Source: Sphingopyxis sp. UBA6723
GTDB taxonomy: Bacteria; Pseudomonadota; Alphaproteobacteria; Sphingomonadales; Sphingomonadaceae
Length of the DNA: 64,000 nucleotides
Direction of reading: 5' to 3'
Assembly: GCF_002454115.1 (NCBI RefSeq)
Contig: NZ_DKIH01000013.1
Coordinates: 554,853-618,852 of the forward strand
The translations under genes and the position numbers were made by a program. Positions 8,294 through 16,605 of this stretch are shown piece after piece. A model generated the notes under the pieces. The model was given only the letters and a program-made list of their open reading frames with translations. It was not told the DNA's origin and made no database searches. The number at the start of each line of letters is the position of its first letter. Position 1 is the first letter of the stretch.

Positions 8294-9867
8294 CGCTTGT
8301 CCTCCACCGGTTTCAGGTCAAGATCGTGATAATCCCAGCTGAAGTCGGCAATCTTGCTCACCGCCTTCATCGTCACGCCGGTGATCTTGCCGTCGGCATC
8401 GAGCGCGAAGGTGACATAGGTAGGCTCGATCGCCGGGTCGTCAAAATCGGTGACGAAGCTGTCATATTGCCAATGTTTCAGGCGTCCCGCCATCCGCGGC
8501 GTCGAGGTGAAGTCGATCGTCAGCCCGGTCGTCGCCGACCCGATGACCACATCGCCATACCAGGGATCGCGGTAGCGCCCGGCATAGCCCGCCAGCGAAA
8601 GCGAGGGACCGCTTTTCGCTGGCGATGCCTGCGTCTGTTTCAGATATTCCACCCCGCCCGCGAGCCGTGATTGATACCAATCCTCCCATTTTTCGATCCA
8701 GCCATAATCGGGTTGATCGAGATAATGGTCGAGCAGATCGAAATAGAGGCCGAGGAGCATCCCGCTGTCTTCGCTGTTCATCATGATCGCAAAGCCGACA
8801 TTCTTGTCGGGGATCATCACGACGCGGGTGATCGATCCGAACACCCCGCCGCTGTGCTGGATGATGCGGTGGCCGCGATAGTCCTGCACCTGCCAGCCGA
8901 GCGCATAGGCTTGCTGGTTCGGCTGCGCCGGTTTCAGGCTGTCGGGCAGCGGGGTGATCGGCATCGGCGTGACCGGCGCCCACATTTCCCTCGCCTGTTT
9001 TTCGCTGAACAGCCGCTTGCCGTTGGGCAGCGCGCCATAAGCGAGCTGGATCTTGAGCCATGCGGCCATATCGTCGGCGCTGAGCGCCAGCCCGCCCGCG
9101 GGCGCACCATTGCGGCCCAGCTCGTCGCGTTCGTTCAGCGCCTGCTGCGGGCCGAGACCGCGCAGCGCGCCGGACAGCCGCGCGTGCGGCCATGACCGAT
9201 TGGGGATGCGGAAGCGGTCCTCGCTGTCGGTCGTCCCGTCGCGCATCCCGCCGGGGCGCAGAAGGCGATCGCGCATGAACACTTCCCACGTCTTGCCGGT
9301 GACCTCTTCGATCAGCTGACCCGCCACCGCATAGAGGATATTGTCATAGGCGTAAGCCGAGCGGAAACTGGTCTGCGGCTTGAGGTAAGCGACCCGCTCG
9401 ACCGTCTGTTTGCGGGTCAAGTTGGTGCGCGGCACGAACATGAGATCGCCCTGCCCCAGCCCCAGCCCGCTGCGGTGGACGAGCAGGTCGCGGATCGTAA
9501 TCTCACGCGTCACCCACGCGTCGTACATGCGGAACCACGGCATATGTTTGATGACCGGATCGTCCCACGCAATCTTGCCCTCGTCGACCAGGATCGCGAG
9601 CGCCGCCGCGGTCATCGCCTTGCCGGTCGATCCGGTCTGGAACAGCGTTTGTTTATCGACCGGCGCACGTTCGCCGAGCTTGCGAACACCCCAACCGCGC
9701 GACAGCGTCGTCTTGCCATTCTCGACGATCGCGATCGACACGCCAGGCGCGCCGACCTTCTGGCGCAAGGTCTCGACCGTTTCCACGATGTCCTTCGGCG
9801 GTTCGGCCCAGGCGGGCGCCGCGACCGACAGCATCAATGACAGAGCAAGCAGGCGGACGGCTTTCAT
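8290..9867 (-). CDS. Beta-lactamase-family serine hydrolase, exported
   Basis: A 525-residue class C beta-lactamase/DD-peptidase-fold hydrolase. The ATG at 9867 overlaps the permease stop as ATGA and is followed by a clear signal peptide (LLALSLMLSVAAPAWA). The open frame continues much further upstream, but that part is antisense-frame shadow of the permease. Active-site motifs are SxxK in GSTGKAMTA, the Tyr motif YDN in AYAYDNILYA, and HSGG near residue 340. Residues beyond about 400 form a separate C-terminal domain (GYAGRYRDPWYGD) common in this group. In this island a D-aminopeptidase or D-esterase role is plausible, but the family is broad. Confidence 0.9.
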   Translation of the reverse strand: MKAVRLLALSLMLSVAAPAWAEPPKDIVETVETLRQKVGAPGVSIAIVENGKTTLSRGWGVRKLGERAPVDKQTLFQTGSTGKAMTAAALAILVDEGKIAWDDPVIKHMPWFRMYDAWVTREITIRDLLVHRSGLGLGQGDLMFVPRTNLTRKQTVERVAYLKPQTSFRSAYAYDNILYAVAGQLIEEVTGKTWEVFMRDRLLRPGGMRDGTTDSEDRFRIPNRSWPHARLSGALRGLGPQQALNERDELGRNGAPAGGLALSADDMAAWLKIQLAYGALPNGKRLFSEKQAREMWAPVTPMPITPLPDSLKPAQPNQQAYALGWQVQDYRGHRIIQHSGGVFGSITRVVMIPDKNVGFAIMMNSEDSGMLLGLYFDLLDHYLDQPDYGWIEKWEDWYQSRLAGGVEYLKQTQASPAKSGPSLSLAGYAGRYRDPWYGDVVIGSATTGLTIDFTSTPRMAGRLKHWQYDSFVTDFDDPAIEPTYVTFALDADGKITGVTMKAVSKIADFSWDYHDLDLKPVEDKR

Positions 9868-10985
9868 GGGACGGTCTCCATTCGAACGGGAGCGGGGCGC
9901 AGCAGGCGCCAGACGCCGATGGTAAGCAGCGGCGCGACAAAGACGATCAGGAACAGCCAAGCGAGGAAGCGGTAGCCGCTGGCGATCAGGTCGACGAGAC
10001 CGATGCGCGCTGCAACGAACATGCAGCCGATTAGAATGACCCCGCCGATCGCGGCGCGCGCGCCAGTGCCGAGCGGCGGGCGACCGCGCGCCTCGACGAC
10101 CCCCGACACGCGTTCGTTGATGGCATGGATCGCGCCGACGCCGCTTTCGAGCAGCGCGGCAAAGATCATCAGCTGAAACAGGATGTGGAACCCCGGCACC
10201 GCCATCTGGCGGAGCAGAAAGTCCGAGGGCAAGGTCTCCGCGCCGATCGCCGGGTAAAAGGCCATCATCGCGACGAAAAACAGGATCGCGGGCAGCATCG
10301 TCAGCGGCCCGGCGATGATTCCCGCGACGACCGCATCGCGCTGGCTGGTCAAGTGGCGCAGCACCGGCAGGATGATCACCGCGCCGACGATATTGTAACT
10401 GGCGTAGGTCAGCCCGCCCGCGACCCAATTGCCCGACGGCGGCGGGGCATTGGCGAACCCTTCTGCGATCAAGCCGCCGAAGCTGGTCAGCGCAAAGATC
10501 AGGAACAGCGCATAAACCGCGTAGATCAGCATCGAGGCATATTTGAACAGCGTCTCGACAGTGTCGGTCCCGAAGGCGGTGAAGGCAACGATACTGGTGG
10601 CAAGTAGGATGGAACCGGCAAGTTCGGGCCAGCCAAAGGTCGCGGCGCCGATCGCACCCGCCGCGGCACCGAATACCGCAAGGATCAGGATGACAAAAAT
10701 CAGATAGGCCAGCTCGAAGGCGACCCAGCCTGGCCCAAGCAGCCGCTGAAAAAACGCACGATAGTCATAGGCGCCCATCTTGCGCGCCAGCGCGAAAGTG
10801 ATCGCCGCAACGACGCTCCAGATCAAGGTCGCGAGCAGCATGGCCGACAGCCCGCCCCACGGCCCCGACGGCACAAAATACTCGGCCAGTTCGCGGCCGG
10901 TAGCATAACCACCGCCGATGATGACCGCTTTCAGCGCCAGCCCGGGCAGCAGGAAGCGCTGGAACCAGCTAGAATTGGACGGCAT
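9864..10985 (-). CDS. YkvI-type inner-membrane permease (APC superfamily)
   Basis: A 373-residue polytopic protein with about 10 hydrophobic segments. It resembles the COG3949/YkvI group, which is distantly related to amino-acid/polyamine transporters. The N-terminus ALKAVIIGGGYATGRELAEYF carries the Gly-rich unwound helix 1 typical of the LeuT/APC fold. No signal peptide precedes it. It overlaps the serine hydrolase start by 4 nt and follows dgcN after a 134-bp gap that holds a REP-like repeat. The neighbours suggest uptake of the amino acid or dipeptide released by the periplasmic enzymes. The true substrate is unknown. Confidence 0.8.
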   Translation of the reverse strand: MPSNSSWFQRFLLPGLALKAVIIGGGYATGRELAEYFVPSGPWGGLSAMLLATLIWSVVAAITFALARKMGAYDYRAFFQRLLGPGWVAFELAYLIFVILILAVFGAAAGAIGAATFGWPELAGSILLATSIVAFTAFGTDTVETLFKYASMLIYAVYALFLIFALTSFGGLIAEGFANAPPPSGNWVAGGLTYASYNIVGAVIILPVLRHLTSQRDAVVAGIIAGPLTMLPAILFFVAMMAFYPAIGAETLPSDFLLRQMAVPGFHILFQLMIFAALLESGVGAIHAINERVSGVVEARGRPPLGTGARAAIGGVILIGCMFVAARIGLVDLIASGYRFLAWLFLIVFVAPLLTIGVWRLLRPAPVRMETVP

Positions 10986-11004
10986 CGGTTAATTCCTCGC
11001 TTGC

Positions 11005-11105
11005 GCCCCTGCGAAGGCAGGGGCCCATCACCTGCTCCATCATTCTCAACAGCCGCTCGCCGGATTTCGCAAAGGCCGGAGATGGGCCCCTGCCTTGGCA
11101 GGGGC
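11005..11105. repeat. Bipartite REP-like inverted repeat
   Basis: Two hairpins in opposite orientation. The left one (11005-11029) has CCCCTGC and GCAGGGG around GAAG and ends in CCCATC. The right one (11081-11105) begins GATGGG and has CCCCTGC/GCAGGGG around CTTG. The two halves also pair with each other. It lies between dgcN and the permease gene, where it could trim or attenuate the transcript. A relative is at 40691-40767. Confidence 0.8.
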
Positions 11106-11119
11106 ACAAAAACGGGCCA

Positions 11120-12160
11120 TCATGCGAGAATATTTTCGACGAGCGCGTCGAAGGAGGCGCCGCCACGGATCGGGTCGGTGACGGGCAATCCAAACCGCTG
11201 GCGCTCCGCCGCCATGAGCGCTTCGGCGGCGTCGGCGTCATAACTCGATGTATTGAGGCTGACCCCGCCGCAGCGGATCGCCGGATTGGTCCGGCCGCCG
11301 AGGCGGATCGTCAGGTCGATAACCTCCTCGATCGACGGCAGCGCAAAGCTCTCCATGCCCAGGATCACCTTGCGCGTCGGATCGTGACAGACGACGAACA
11401 CATCGGGCTGGCTGCCGTGGAGCAGCCCGAGCGACACGGCGGCATAGGCGGGATTGAAGATCGACCCCTGACCTTCGATCAAGTCCCAATGATCAGCGGG
11501 CGCATCGGGGCTGAGAATCTCTGCCGCCCCCGCCTCGAAATCGGAGACCACGGCGTCCATCGGCATGCCACCGCCCGCAATCATGATCCCCGTCTGGCCG
11601 GTGGCGCGAAAGTCCGCATCGATGCCGCGTTCGACGAACGCGCGGTGCAGCGCCAGCGCGGTATATTTCTTGCCGAGCGCGCAGTCGGTGCCGACCGTCA
11701 GCAAGCGCTTGCCGCTGCGTTTGCGGCCCGTTCCAATAGGGATCGCGGGCGGCGGGGTGCGCACGTCGATGAGACGCTGCCCGGTGCGCTTCGCCGCCTC
11801 GGCCAGCGCGGGCAGGCTCGCCAGCCGGACGTGCAGCCCGCTGACGATGTCCAGCCCCGCCTCCATCGCCTCGACCAGCGCGGCGATCCAGCTGTCGCCG
11901 ATCACCCCGCCCTGGTTGGCGACGCCAATCACCAGCGACCGCGCCCCCGCCGCCCGCGCTTCAGCAGGCGACATCGGCGGCAGGCCGGTGGTGACGGTGC
12001 AGCCGCCGATCGCCAGCTCACCGACGCAGCGATCCGCCGCCCAATCGGCCAGACCAAAGGCGGTCTTGGCATAGCCCGCCTCGGTCGTGTCGCCGAGGAA
12101 CAGCAGATAGGGCTGCGGCAGGGTCAGGCTGCTCTCCAGCCTGCCGGTGGGCGCGTTCAT
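11120..12160 (-). CDS. dgcN: D-glutamate N-acetyltransferase DgcN (DUF1611)
   Basis: A 346-residue protein of the DUF1611 family. Characterised members (DgcN) acetylate D-Glu to N-acetyl-D-Glu. A P-loop-like stretch TVGTDCALGKKYTAL lies mid-protein (residues about 155-170), followed by DFRATGQTGIMIAGGG and the WDLIEGQGSIFNP block, all typical of the family. Among possible starts I take ATG at 12160 because GGAG lies 9 nt upstream; a TTG at 12184 would overlap the TonB-receptor stop. It is encoded just after the receptor. The matching racemase (DgcA) is in the adjacent operon, which supports the D-Glu assignment. Enzymatic specificity has not been tested here. Confidence 0.85.
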   Translation of the reverse strand: MNAPTGRLESSLTLPQPYLLFLGDTTEAGYAKTAFGLADWAADRCVGELAIGGCTVTTGLPPMSPAEARAAGARSLVIGVANQGGVIGDSWIAALVEAMEAGLDIVSGLHVRLASLPALAEAAKRTGQRLIDVRTPPPAIPIGTGRKRSGKRLLTVGTDCALGKKYTALALHRAFVERGIDADFRATGQTGIMIAGGGMPMDAVVSDFEAGAAEILSPDAPADHWDLIEGQGSIFNPAYAAVSLGLLHGSQPDVFVVCHDPTRKVILGMESFALPSIEEVIDLTIRLGGRTNPAIRCGGVSLNTSSYDADAAEALMAAERQRFGLPVTDPIRGGASFDALVENILA

Positions 12161-12180
12161 CGTTTCCAACTCCAATCCGC

Positions 12181-14367
12181 TCAATAAGCCAGGTCGAGCG
12201 CAACACCGACGGTTCGCGGCTGGAGCGGCGAAATGCCAAGGAAGCTGGGTTGATTGAGCCCATTGGCAAAAGTCGAGCGCGCCATCTCACCCTGATTGTC
12301 GAGCAGGTTGCGGGCATAGGCACGCAAAGTCCAATGATCGTTGAAGGTGATCGAGGCGTTGAGATCGACCGACGTATAGGGCTTGGCCGTCGCGACCAGC
12401 GGATCGCTTTCGACCAGCGACAGGCGGCTGCTGGCGTGGCGGATGCCGGCCCCGAAGCTACCCTTGTTGCCACCGCCTAGTTCGAATTCATAGTCGGCGC
12501 GCAGCGCGCCGCTGAATTTCGGTACCGCGGGCAGACGGTCGCCATCGGCGCCGCTGATGTCGGGCACATCCTCGCTGAGCGTGGCGTCGGTGTAGCTGCC
12601 GGTGGCGCTGATCGTCAGCCCGGGGGTCGGGCGCAGCGCAAAGCTGCCCTCAATCCCCTTGCTGCGCGCCTTGCCGCCGTTCGCACCGCCCGACACGCCG
12701 CCGAACGAACGCACGACCTGGATGTCGGTCCAGTCCATCAGGAACAGCGCGACATCGACCGACACCAAACGATCGGCAAAGTCGGCTTTCAGCCCGATTT
12801 CATAGTTCTTCATGCGGTCGGCATCGACCGTCGGCGGCACGTTGGGAACGATGACGTTCGGCCCGCCGGGACGATAGCCGGTCGCGAGGCGCGCATAGAG
12901 CATCGCGTCGTCATTGATGTGGAACTGCGGGCTGATCGAATAGGTGAAGACGCTTTCCGCCGATGTGCCGGGATCATCGGCCTGCGGAACGATCGCCCCC
13001 GAGCTGATCTGGCGGAACGTCTGCTTGTTGCGCGCCCAGCGCAGACCGCCGGTGATTTCGAACTGGTCGCTGAGCTTGAAGGTGCCGTTCCCGAAGATCG
13101 CATATTCCTTGTATGTCGCGGGCAGCCCGACGATCGCCAGCGGATCGAGCCCGGGGATCGGATTGCCAGCCATGTCGAACGAGCGAACCAGCTGTGCATT
13201 GCTGGTGGTTTCATCGGTGAAGAAGCCGCCAATCAGCCATTCGAACCGTCCGCCGCTCGGCGAGGCAAGGCGCAGCTCCTGCGTCCATTTCTTGAGGCCG
13301 AGATCGAGCGAGAACGGTGTGATGCCCGGCGGCACCGCGCCGCCGGTCAGCAGCGGAAACAGCACGCCAAAGGCATAGCTGGCATCTTGCAGCTGCGCGC
13401 TCTGCGTTTTGCTGTACGTTGTCGCCGACGTCAGTGTCGCGGCGCCAAAATCGTAATCGAGCGTTGCCGAATAATAGTCGAGATCGACGTCGAACGATTC
13501 GGGGACGAAATTGTTGAACGACCGACCATCACCCAGCCGCTGTCCGGTCAGGTCGGCGGCGTAGAGGGCGTTGCCCTCGGAATCGAGCGACTGCCAGATC
13601 CCGGCCAGCTTCACGCTGAATTCGGGCGTCGGCGTCCACAGCAGCGCCGCGCGGCCGCCGCGCTGTTCATAATCATTCTGGTCCTTCAGCGCGGCATTGT
13701 TGACGCTGTCGACCCAGCCCGGGGTGCTGCGCCAGGCGAAGCTGCCGCTCACCGCCAGCTTGTCCTGCACGATCGGCACATTGACCATCACCTGCGCGCC
13801 CCAGCCGAGCCCATCGCCGCCCTTGATCGCGAAACCTTCAACCCCCGCCTTGACGCTGAAGGCATTGGTGTTCGGCTGGACCGTGACATATTTTACCAGG
13901 CCGCCGATCGAACTAGCGCCATAAAGCGTACCCTGCGGCCCTTTCAGCACCTCGATCCGCTCCAGATCATAGGGCATCAGGTCGATCGTGAACGCCCCGG
14001 CCCGGTTGTAGATCGCGCTCGATCCCACCGGTGCGTCATCCAGATAGATGCCGACGGTCTGGCTCGAGTTCAGCGGCGCAACGCCGCGCAGCGTGATCGT
14101 CGTCTGACCGGGCGTACCGCCGTTGCTGACATTCATGCCGGGGACGTAACCCGCATAGTCAACGAGCGATGCCGAGCCTTGTTGCTGAAGCGCCTCGCCG
14201 TTCACCACGGCGATGGCGATCGGCACGTCCTGCACGTTCTGAACGCGCTTTTGCGCGGTCACGACGATTTCGCCTGCCGCCTCAACCGCGCCGGCTTCCT
14301 GCGCCTGCACCGGCATTGCGGCGATCAATGCGGTGATACTCGCCGCGAAATATAGTCCCTTGTTCAT
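12181..14367 (-). CDS. TonB-dependent outer-membrane receptor
   Basis: A 728-residue outer-membrane receptor. The signal peptide ends in AAMPVQAQ. A TonB-box-like GEIVVTAQKR leads into the plug (about residues 45-165, with PQGTLYGASSIGGLVKY) and a beta-barrel that ends in an aromatic-poor GVALDLAY strand. It is the second gene of the operon, 4 bp after the M19 dipeptidase stop, and precedes dgcN. The likely cargo is therefore a peptide or D-amino-acid-containing compound rather than iron, but the sequence alone does not show the ligand. Confidence 0.93.
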   Translation of the reverse strand: MNKGLYFAASITALIAAMPVQAQEAGAVEAAGEIVVTAQKRVQNVQDVPIAIAVVNGEALQQQGSASLVDYAGYVPGMNVSNGGTPGQTTITLRGVAPLNSSQTVGIYLDDAPVGSSAIYNRAGAFTIDLMPYDLERIEVLKGPQGTLYGASSIGGLVKYVTVQPNTNAFSVKAGVEGFAIKGGDGLGWGAQVMVNVPIVQDKLAVSGSFAWRSTPGWVDSVNNAALKDQNDYEQRGGRAALLWTPTPEFSVKLAGIWQSLDSEGNALYAADLTGQRLGDGRSFNNFVPESFDVDLDYYSATLDYDFGAATLTSATTYSKTQSAQLQDASYAFGVLFPLLTGGAVPPGITPFSLDLGLKKWTQELRLASPSGGRFEWLIGGFFTDETTSNAQLVRSFDMAGNPIPGLDPLAIVGLPATYKEYAIFGNGTFKLSDQFEITGGLRWARNKQTFRQISSGAIVPQADDPGTSAESVFTYSISPQFHINDDAMLYARLATGYRPGGPNVIVPNVPPTVDADRMKNYEIGLKADFADRLVSVDVALFLMDWTDIQVVRSFGGVSGGANGGKARSKGIEGSFALRPTPGLTISATGSYTDATLSEDVPDISGADGDRLPAVPKFSGALRADYEFELGGGNKGSFGAGIRHASSRLSLVESDPLVATAKPYTSVDLNASITFNDHWTLRAYARNLLDNQGEMARSTFANGLNQPSFLGISPLQPRTVGVALDLAY

Positions 14368-14371
14368 TGTC

Positions 14372-15514
14372 TTACCCCCAGACTTGCGCCAGCAGGCGGC
14401 GGAAATTGCCCCCTAACACGGCGGTGATGTTGTCGTTTGAATATCCTCGGCGGATCAGTTCATCGGTCAGGTCGAAGACCTTCAAAGGATGATCGAACCC
14501 GTCGATGTCGATCTTGTCGCGAAAGGCGTAGCTGCCCTTGTAGGCGCCCTTGAGCAGCGCATATTCGTCGGGCTTCATGTCGTCATAGCCGTGCAGGTCG
14601 GCGTCCGATCCGATCCCGACATGATCGATCCCGACCAGCTTGGCGACATGGTCGATATGGTCGGCCATATGTCCGACATTGGTCGGATCGGAGGTGCGAA
14701 CAAACATCCGGACCCCGGTGATGCCCATCACCCCGCCTTTGGCCGCCAGCGCCTTGATCGCCGCGTCGGTCTTGACCCGCGGATGATCGACCAGCGCACG
14801 CGCATTGCTGTGGGTGATCGCGATCGGCCCCTTGGCGATGGCGATGGCATCGAGCGTCGTCTGGTCGCCGCAATGCGACACATCCACAAGCATATGCTGC
14901 TTTTCCATCTCGGCGATGATCGCGGCGCCATAATCGCTGACCCCACCGTCGACCCGTTCGGTGCTTCCCGAACCGATCAGATTCTGGCTGTTATAGGTCA
15001 GCTGCGCACAGCGCAGGCCAAGGCGGCGGAACAGCGCGACATCCTCGATCTTCTCAAAATGCTCGGCATTCTGGATGCCCATGATGACGGCGCATTTCTT
15101 ATCGGCCTTCGCACGATCGAGATCGGCAACGCCATCGACCAGGGTGAAGACATGGCTGTTGCGCCCGGCAAAACCCTGCCAGCCCGCGAGAAATGTCAGC
15201 GCCTGTTCTTTTGCATCCGGACCGCCCAGACCATAGGCATTGTGAAAGCCCGTGATACCGCTGGCCTTGAACTCTACCGCCTCGGCATCGGTCAAACGGT
15301 GGGTGATATAGTCGGTCGACAGGGTGATCTTGAGCGGCGCCAGCATGTCGATGACGAGCGACGAGGCCACCAGGTCGACCGCGCGGCGCGAGTAGCGGCG
15401 CCCCGGCGCCGCCGCAAAGGCAAACGCTCCGCGGTTGATCATCGGCGCAGACACAGCAGCCCCCACCACGCCCGCCACCATGGCGCGGCGCGTCAGCGGG
15501 AATGATCGACTCAT
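14372..15514 (-). CDS. M19-family dipeptidase homologue with Tat signal, non-canonical metal site
   Basis: A 380-residue member of the renal dipeptidase family. ATG 15514 is preferred because GGAGGG precedes it closely; a GTG at 15526 is in frame. The N-terminus SFPLTRRAMVAG is a twin-arginine signal, so it is folded before export. His in VDVSHCGDQT, His in ITHSNARAL and Asp in GIGSDADLHG are present. The first HxD motif is replaced (VIDMLAPLK), and the bridging Glu position reads GIQNAEHF. It may use one metal, a different ligand set or a different substrate. It is the promoter-proximal gene of the operon that runs to the first M19 gene. Confidence 0.85.
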   Translation of the reverse strand: MSRSFPLTRRAMVAGVVGAAVSAPMINRGAFAFAAAPGRRYSRRAVDLVASSLVIDMLAPLKITLSTDYITHRLTDAEAVEFKASGITGFHNAYGLGGPDAKEQALTFLAGWQGFAGRNSHVFTLVDGVADLDRAKADKKCAVIMGIQNAEHFEKIEDVALFRRLGLRCAQLTYNSQNLIGSGSTERVDGGVSDYGAAIIAEMEKQHMLVDVSHCGDQTTLDAIAIAKGPIAITHSNARALVDHPRVKTDAAIKALAAKGGVMGITGVRMFVRTSDPTNVGHMADHIDHVAKLVGIDHVGIGSDADLHGYDDMKPDEYALLKGAYKGSYAFRDKIDIDGFDHPLKVFDLTDELIRRGYSNDNITAVLGGNFRRLLAQVWG

Positions 15515-15547
15515 TCCACCCTCCACTCTCGAAATTTACACTTTCAC

Positions 15548-15576
15548 GACTATTGTCCTAATCAGAAAATAGTCAA
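15548..15576 (-). promoter_or_regulatory. Promoter with putative operator upstream of the M19/TonB/dgcN operon
   Basis: On the minus strand TTGACT (15571-15576) stands 16 nt before AATAGT, a weak sigma70-type pair. Bases 15556-15576 match 18706-18686 of the divergent promoter at 18 of 21 positions, including the spacer, which a promoter alone would not conserve. GACTATT (15548-15554) and AATAGTC (15568-15574) form a perfect 7-bp inverted repeat. I infer a binding site for the XRE-cupin regulator. Confidence 0.6.
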
Positions 15577-15600
15577 CCCATTTAGGACATCAAACTGTCG

Positions 15601-16605
15601 TTATCCCCAAATTTCTGCCGGGCAATGGATCATCCCATCGCGATATTCGACGCCCGGCGCTCGATCACGCGCGAGGAAGGTCGGCCCATCGAGATCGACG
15701 ATGTCGCACAGCTGGCCCAGCACGAACGACGGGGCCATCGACAGGCTGGTCCCCATCATGTTGCCGACCATGACGTCGAGCCCCAGTTTTCGCGCCTGCC
15801 GCGCGATCGCCAGCCCCTCGGTCAGCCCGCCGCACTTATCGAGCTTGATGTTCACGACATCGAAGCGGCCGACCAGCGTCGCGGTATCGGCAAGTGTCAC
15901 CGCGCTTTCGTCGGCGACGAACGGCAGCGGCCGTTTCAACCCGTCGAGATCGGCCTCGCGCCCGCGCTTCAGCGGCTGTTCGAGCTGCGCGATGCGGGTC
16001 TGAACCAGCACTGGCAGCAGTTCGGCGAGGGTCGCGACATCATAGCCCTGATTGGCATCGACCCCGATCCACGCATGCGGGCGCGCGGTGCGGATCGCGA
16101 CGACTCGAGCGATGTCGTCGCTCAGATCCCCGGTCAGCTTGACCTTTATCGGCGCGTCGGGATCGATCGCCAACGCGGCTTTCGCCATATTGCCTGCGCT
16201 ATCAGCGCCGAGCGTCAGCGTCGAGGGCAGTGCGCGGGGTGGTTTCAATCCCGCCAGTTCCCATACCGGCCGCCCCGTTTGCTTCGCTTCCAGATCCCAA
16301 AAGGCGCAGTCGAGCGCATTGCGCGCCCCGCCCGGCGGCAGCAGTTGCTGCAAATCCGCCCGCGTCGCACCAGCCTCGATCGCATCGCGGACGCGCGTCG
16401 CTTCGGCCAGCATATGGTCGATATCGTCGTCCAGATAATAGACCCCCGCCCCCTCGCCGCGCCCGACATGCCTGCCGTCGGACAGTTCGGCGACGAGCAG
16501 CGCGGTTTCGGTGAAGACATGCCCCGAAATGCGGAACGGCTGGTGGTAGGGAAACCGCTCGACCCGAAGGTCGAGCGTCAGTTCCTGCGTCATTTGCAGC
16601 GCCAT
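15601..16605 (-). CDS. dgcA: DgcA-like N-acetyl-D-glutamate racemase / dipeptide epimerase (enolase superfamily)
   Basis: A 334-residue member of the muconate-lactonising subgroup of the enolase superfamily, close to L-Ala-D/L-Glu epimerases and DgcA. The capping domain is at the N-terminus (YLDDDIDHML). The barrel carries the acid-base Lys pair and metal ligands: KVKL, Asp in GVDANQGY, Glu in QLEQP, Asp in VADES and Lys in NIKLDKCGG. The 16605 start overlaps the serine hydrolase stop by one base, so the two are coupled. Together with dgcN it would take D-Glu through N-acetyl-D-Glu to N-acetyl-L-Glu. Plain dipeptide epimerase activity is the main alternative. No signal peptide; cytosolic. Confidence 0.82.
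   Translation of the reverse strand: MALQMTQELTLDLRVERFPYHQPFRISGHVFTETALLVAELSDGRHVGRGEGAGVYYLDDDIDHMLAEATRVRDAIEAGATRADLQQLLPPGGARNALDCAFWDLEAKQTGRPVWELAGLKPPRALPSTLTLGADSAGNMAKAALAIDPDAPIKVKLTGDLSDDIARVVAIRTARPHAWIGVDANQGYDVATLAELLPVLVQTRIAQLEQPLKRGREADLDGLKRPLPFVADESAVTLADTATLVGRFDVVNIKLDKCGGLTEGLAIARQARKLGLDVMVGNMMGTSLSMAPSFVLGQLCDIVDLDGPTFLARDRAPGVEYRDGMIHCPAEIWG

Noticed and set aside
9868..10428. Upstream extension of the serine hydrolase frame
   Set aside because: Runs across the permease in another frame; the signal peptide at 9867 and 4-nt overlap mark the true start.
14372..15514. Possibility that the second M19 gene is a pseudogene
   Set aside because: No frameshift or stop, intact Tat signal and ribosome-binding site, and the later metal residues are kept; a divergent function is more likely.
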